From assembly GCA_026122225.1 (NCBI GenBank), contig JANEZZ010003056.1, positions 186,001 to 250,000 on the forward strand: a stretch of 64,000 nucleotides of DNA, written 5' to 3'. Source of the DNA: Heloderma charlesbogerti (taxonomy: Eukaryota; Chordata; Lepidosauria; Squamata; Helodermatidae). Shown one piece after another: positions 62,180 through 64,000 of the stretch (its first letter is position 1; every line of letters begins with the position of its first letter). Below the pieces are notes generated by a model. It saw nothing but the letters and a program-made list of their open reading frames with translations, searched no databases and was not told the origin of the DNA. A program made the position numbers and the translations under genes.

Positions 62180-62650
62180 ATGTGACAGCTCTTCACACAA
62201 GCAGGGAGAGAGACAAGTTCATCTCCCAGAGAATCCATCTAAATGTAACTGACCAAATCCTCCAATCTCCAAATAATGAAAACAAAGTGATCCAAGTAAT
62301 GCAGTCTGCCGGAAGTCGGCCACAAAGTGCCTTGGATCTCAGCTGGCTTAGGGGAAAGTGTCCATTAACAGGGGATTATTAACATCAGTGCAAGAGGGGG
62401 ACATGGCCGGGCGATGCGAAGTCGGAAGAGAGCTATTTCCTTTCCAGAGCCATTTCAGATCGCTGGGGTGGGGTGGGGGAGGCGGGGAGGAAATGCGATA
62501 CTTTAGACTTGCTCTTCAGTAACTGAATTTTGCTGGGAGAAACGCATAGGTTCAAACTGATTTTTTGCCCTTGTGAAATTATTTTCAAAATGGCCACAGC
62601 CTGCCGACAGACAATAGCATGGTTTACACAGGAAGCTGAAGGTGGTGTGA
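62180..62650. promoter_or_regulatory. Candidate conserved non-coding element
   Basis: Repeat-free stretch with AGTGTCCATTAACAGGGGAT then TATTAACATC, CCAGAGCCATTTCAGATCGC and CAAAATGGCCACAGCCTGCC. Inferred from composition only. A short 68-codon ORF overlaps it. Confidence 0.28.
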
Positions 62651-62729
62651 TTCAGGTATCATTTCTCCTCATCCCACCATCATCTCTAGCAAATCCTGAT
62701 TGTGTGGGATTTTGTAGTACTTCAAAAGA

Positions 62730-63085
62730 CAGTTAGACCAGAGGAAACACCAGTTCCTGGTGGTTGCACATGGACCTCTGGCCTGACTGGAGTCCACCAG
62801 GAAAAGAGCCTTCAGGATTGTGGCTCCCTTCCTGTGGAACTCACTGCCTCTGGAGGTCAGGCAGGAGCCAACGTATTGCTTCCAGTGCCTCCTGAAGACA
62901 TTGTTATTTTGGGATCCTCCCTTGAGTGACCAGCCGTGGTTTAGTACCAGAACTTGTTTCTTTTAAAATGTTTTAATTGTTTTAACACAGTGTTTTATTA
63001 TTTAATCTTTGCTGTTCACTGCTCTGAAATCTTTTGATGTGGAGTGGTATATAAATATTGTAAACAAACAAACAAACAAACAAAC
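62730..63085 (+). repeat. Dispersed LINE-type repeat ending in (AAAC)n
   Basis: GTGGCTCCCTTCCTGTGGAA then CTCACTGCCTCTGGAGGTCA and CTCCTGAAGACATTG are typical of a reptile LINE-type 3' region. It ends GGAGTGGTATATAAATATTG then TAAACAAACAAAC (six AAAC units at 63061-63084). This matches the tail of the reverse repeat at 40.24 kb. Confidence 0.6.
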
Positions 63086-63208
63086 TTTTCCATCAGTGTG
63101 GCTGTACCTTTTAAGAGAAACTTGATGGGCAGACATTAGTGAAAAGATTTTCATGTTGAACTCTGTCGTGTAAAAAAGCTTCACCTGTTGATTTCTGCCA
63201 ATCAGGGG

Positions 63209-64000
63209 CTATCCTTCCTGGAAGATGGGCTGTTGGCAAGGGACGGGTTGCACCTCACAAAGGATGGGAAGAATGTGTTTGGCCACAGCATGAAGAACTT
63301 CATCAGGAGGGCTTTAAACTGAATCCTACGGGGAAGGGAGATGTAATGTTGGGGATAACAATGGGCGTAGGCGCATGCACTGCAACGGAGAGAACAGCTC
63401 TGATAGCGCCCAATAATAGTCTTCAGACACATGTAGGAAGAAAGCCAGACTATGAAGCACATGGTCTTCGATGTTTATATACTAATGCCCAGAGTATGGG
63501 AAACAAACAGAACAAACTTGAACTCTTAATACAGGAGGGAAAATATGACTTGATAGGTATAACTGAGACTTGGTGGGATGATTCTCATGACTGGAATACA
63601 GCAATTGAAGGATATAACTTGTTCAGAAAGAACAGGAGGAACAGAAAAGGAGGTAGGGATGCACTGTATGTGAAAAATACATATCTCTGCACAGAAATAC
63701 AGGAGGATGAGCTTGGTAGCCCCATCGAGAGCATCTGGGTTAAAATAAATGGAGCAAAGAATAAAAGGAACATGGTGGTTAGAGTTTACTACCGGCCACC
63801 CAATCCAGGAGAAGACGAGGATGAAACTTTTGAAAAGCAAATCGCCAATGTTTCAAGGAAGCATGAGGTAGTAGTAATGGGGGACTTCAATTTCCCTGAT
63901 ATTTGTTGGGAGACAAATTCTGCAAAACATGGCCCCTCCAAGAAATTCCTGACTTGTGATGCTGATAACTTAAGTAGCAGTTACAGGAACTCGGGGGAAA
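63209..64000 (+). mobile_element. CR1 LINE, third young copy, truncated by the window edge
   Basis: Begins within the ORF1 C-terminus (CTATCCTTCCTGGAAGATGG, equal to about 13061 in the first copy) and runs to the window end. 63212-63321 encodes FLEDGLLARDGLHLTKDGKN then VFGHSMKNFIRRALN and the ORF1 stop at 63319. This keeps the Asp and His of the esterase D-x-x-H block. The element probably continues beyond the window. Confidence 0.93.
63342..64000 (+). pseudogene. CR1 ORF2 endonuclease, open to a deletion near 63970
   Basis: From ATG at 63342 the frame is open for about 205 codons: LYTNAQSMGNK, ITETWWDD, YYRPPNPGEDEDE, VVMGDFNFPDICW, KHGPSKKFLTC. After GATAACTT (about 63972) roughly 90 bases present in the first copy (from [11 protein letters not shown] to DLVDK) are missing. 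The sequence resumes AAGTAGCAGTTACAGGAACT out of frame, with a further one-base loss. The SDH block would lie past the window edge. Confidence 0.88.

Overview
This is repeat-dense nuclear DNA from a squamate reptile, most likely a lizard. I recognise no intact host gene, no rRNA or tRNA gene, no CRISPR array and no bacterial-style operon. The call rests on the repeat mix: Sauria-type tRNA SINEs whose 3' tail matches the BovB LINE, BovB (RTE) LINEs themselves, young CR1 LINEs ending in the ATTCTATG 8-mer, a second tRNA SINE family, a 5S-rRNA-derived SINE, and many small hAT-like foldback elements.

Layout. 0-11.5 kb: single-copy DNA with one reverse CR1 3' end (1.84-2.62 kb), several copies of a hAT-like foldback MITE starting CAGTGGAGGCTGG, and two diverged copies of an unnamed ~550-bp dispersed repeat (5.5-6.2 and 10.4-11.0 kb). 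11.8-17.1 kb: a near full-length CR1 (ORF1 with zinc-finger-like Cys pairs and SGNH esterase; ORF2 with APE endonuclease and reverse transcriptase), interrupted by a 901-bp GC-rich hAT-like element with an exact 8-bp target duplication and a core built of nested palindromes. 17-25.5 kb: unique DNA, old CR1/L3 tails, a tRNA SINE, and three AT-rich elements with hAT-like ends. 25.6-29.7 kb: a Tc1/mariner-like MITE, an old L1 ORF2 fragment split by a Sauria SINE with an exact 13-bp target duplication, and a head-to-tail Sauria SINE pair. 29.7-36.6 kb: two solo LTRs of one family in opposite orientation, each with an exact 5-bp duplication, plus a 514-bp hAT-like element carrying four CCAAT boxes, a 5S SINE, a BovB fragment and CR1/L1 tails. 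37-51.5 kb: mainly unique DNA with scattered MITEs and several islands that look like conserved non-coding elements. 51.6-54.2 kb: a second CR1 of the same young subfamily inside a tRNA SINE. 59.4-60.85 kb: a reverse BovB copy flanked by an unusually long (~62-65 bp) duplication. 63.2 kb to the end: a third young CR1 copy, cut off by the window edge.

These are parasites rather than cooperating host genes. CR1 and BovB are autonomous LINEs. The Sauria SINE shares BovB's tail and so probably used its machinery. The tRNA and 5S SINEs share another tail and so probably used a common partner LINE. The hAT-like MITEs depend on a transposase not encoded here. Every LINE copy seen is broken by stop codons, frameshifts, truncation or a lost catalytic residue. 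Long stretches with no recognisable feature are listed as such.
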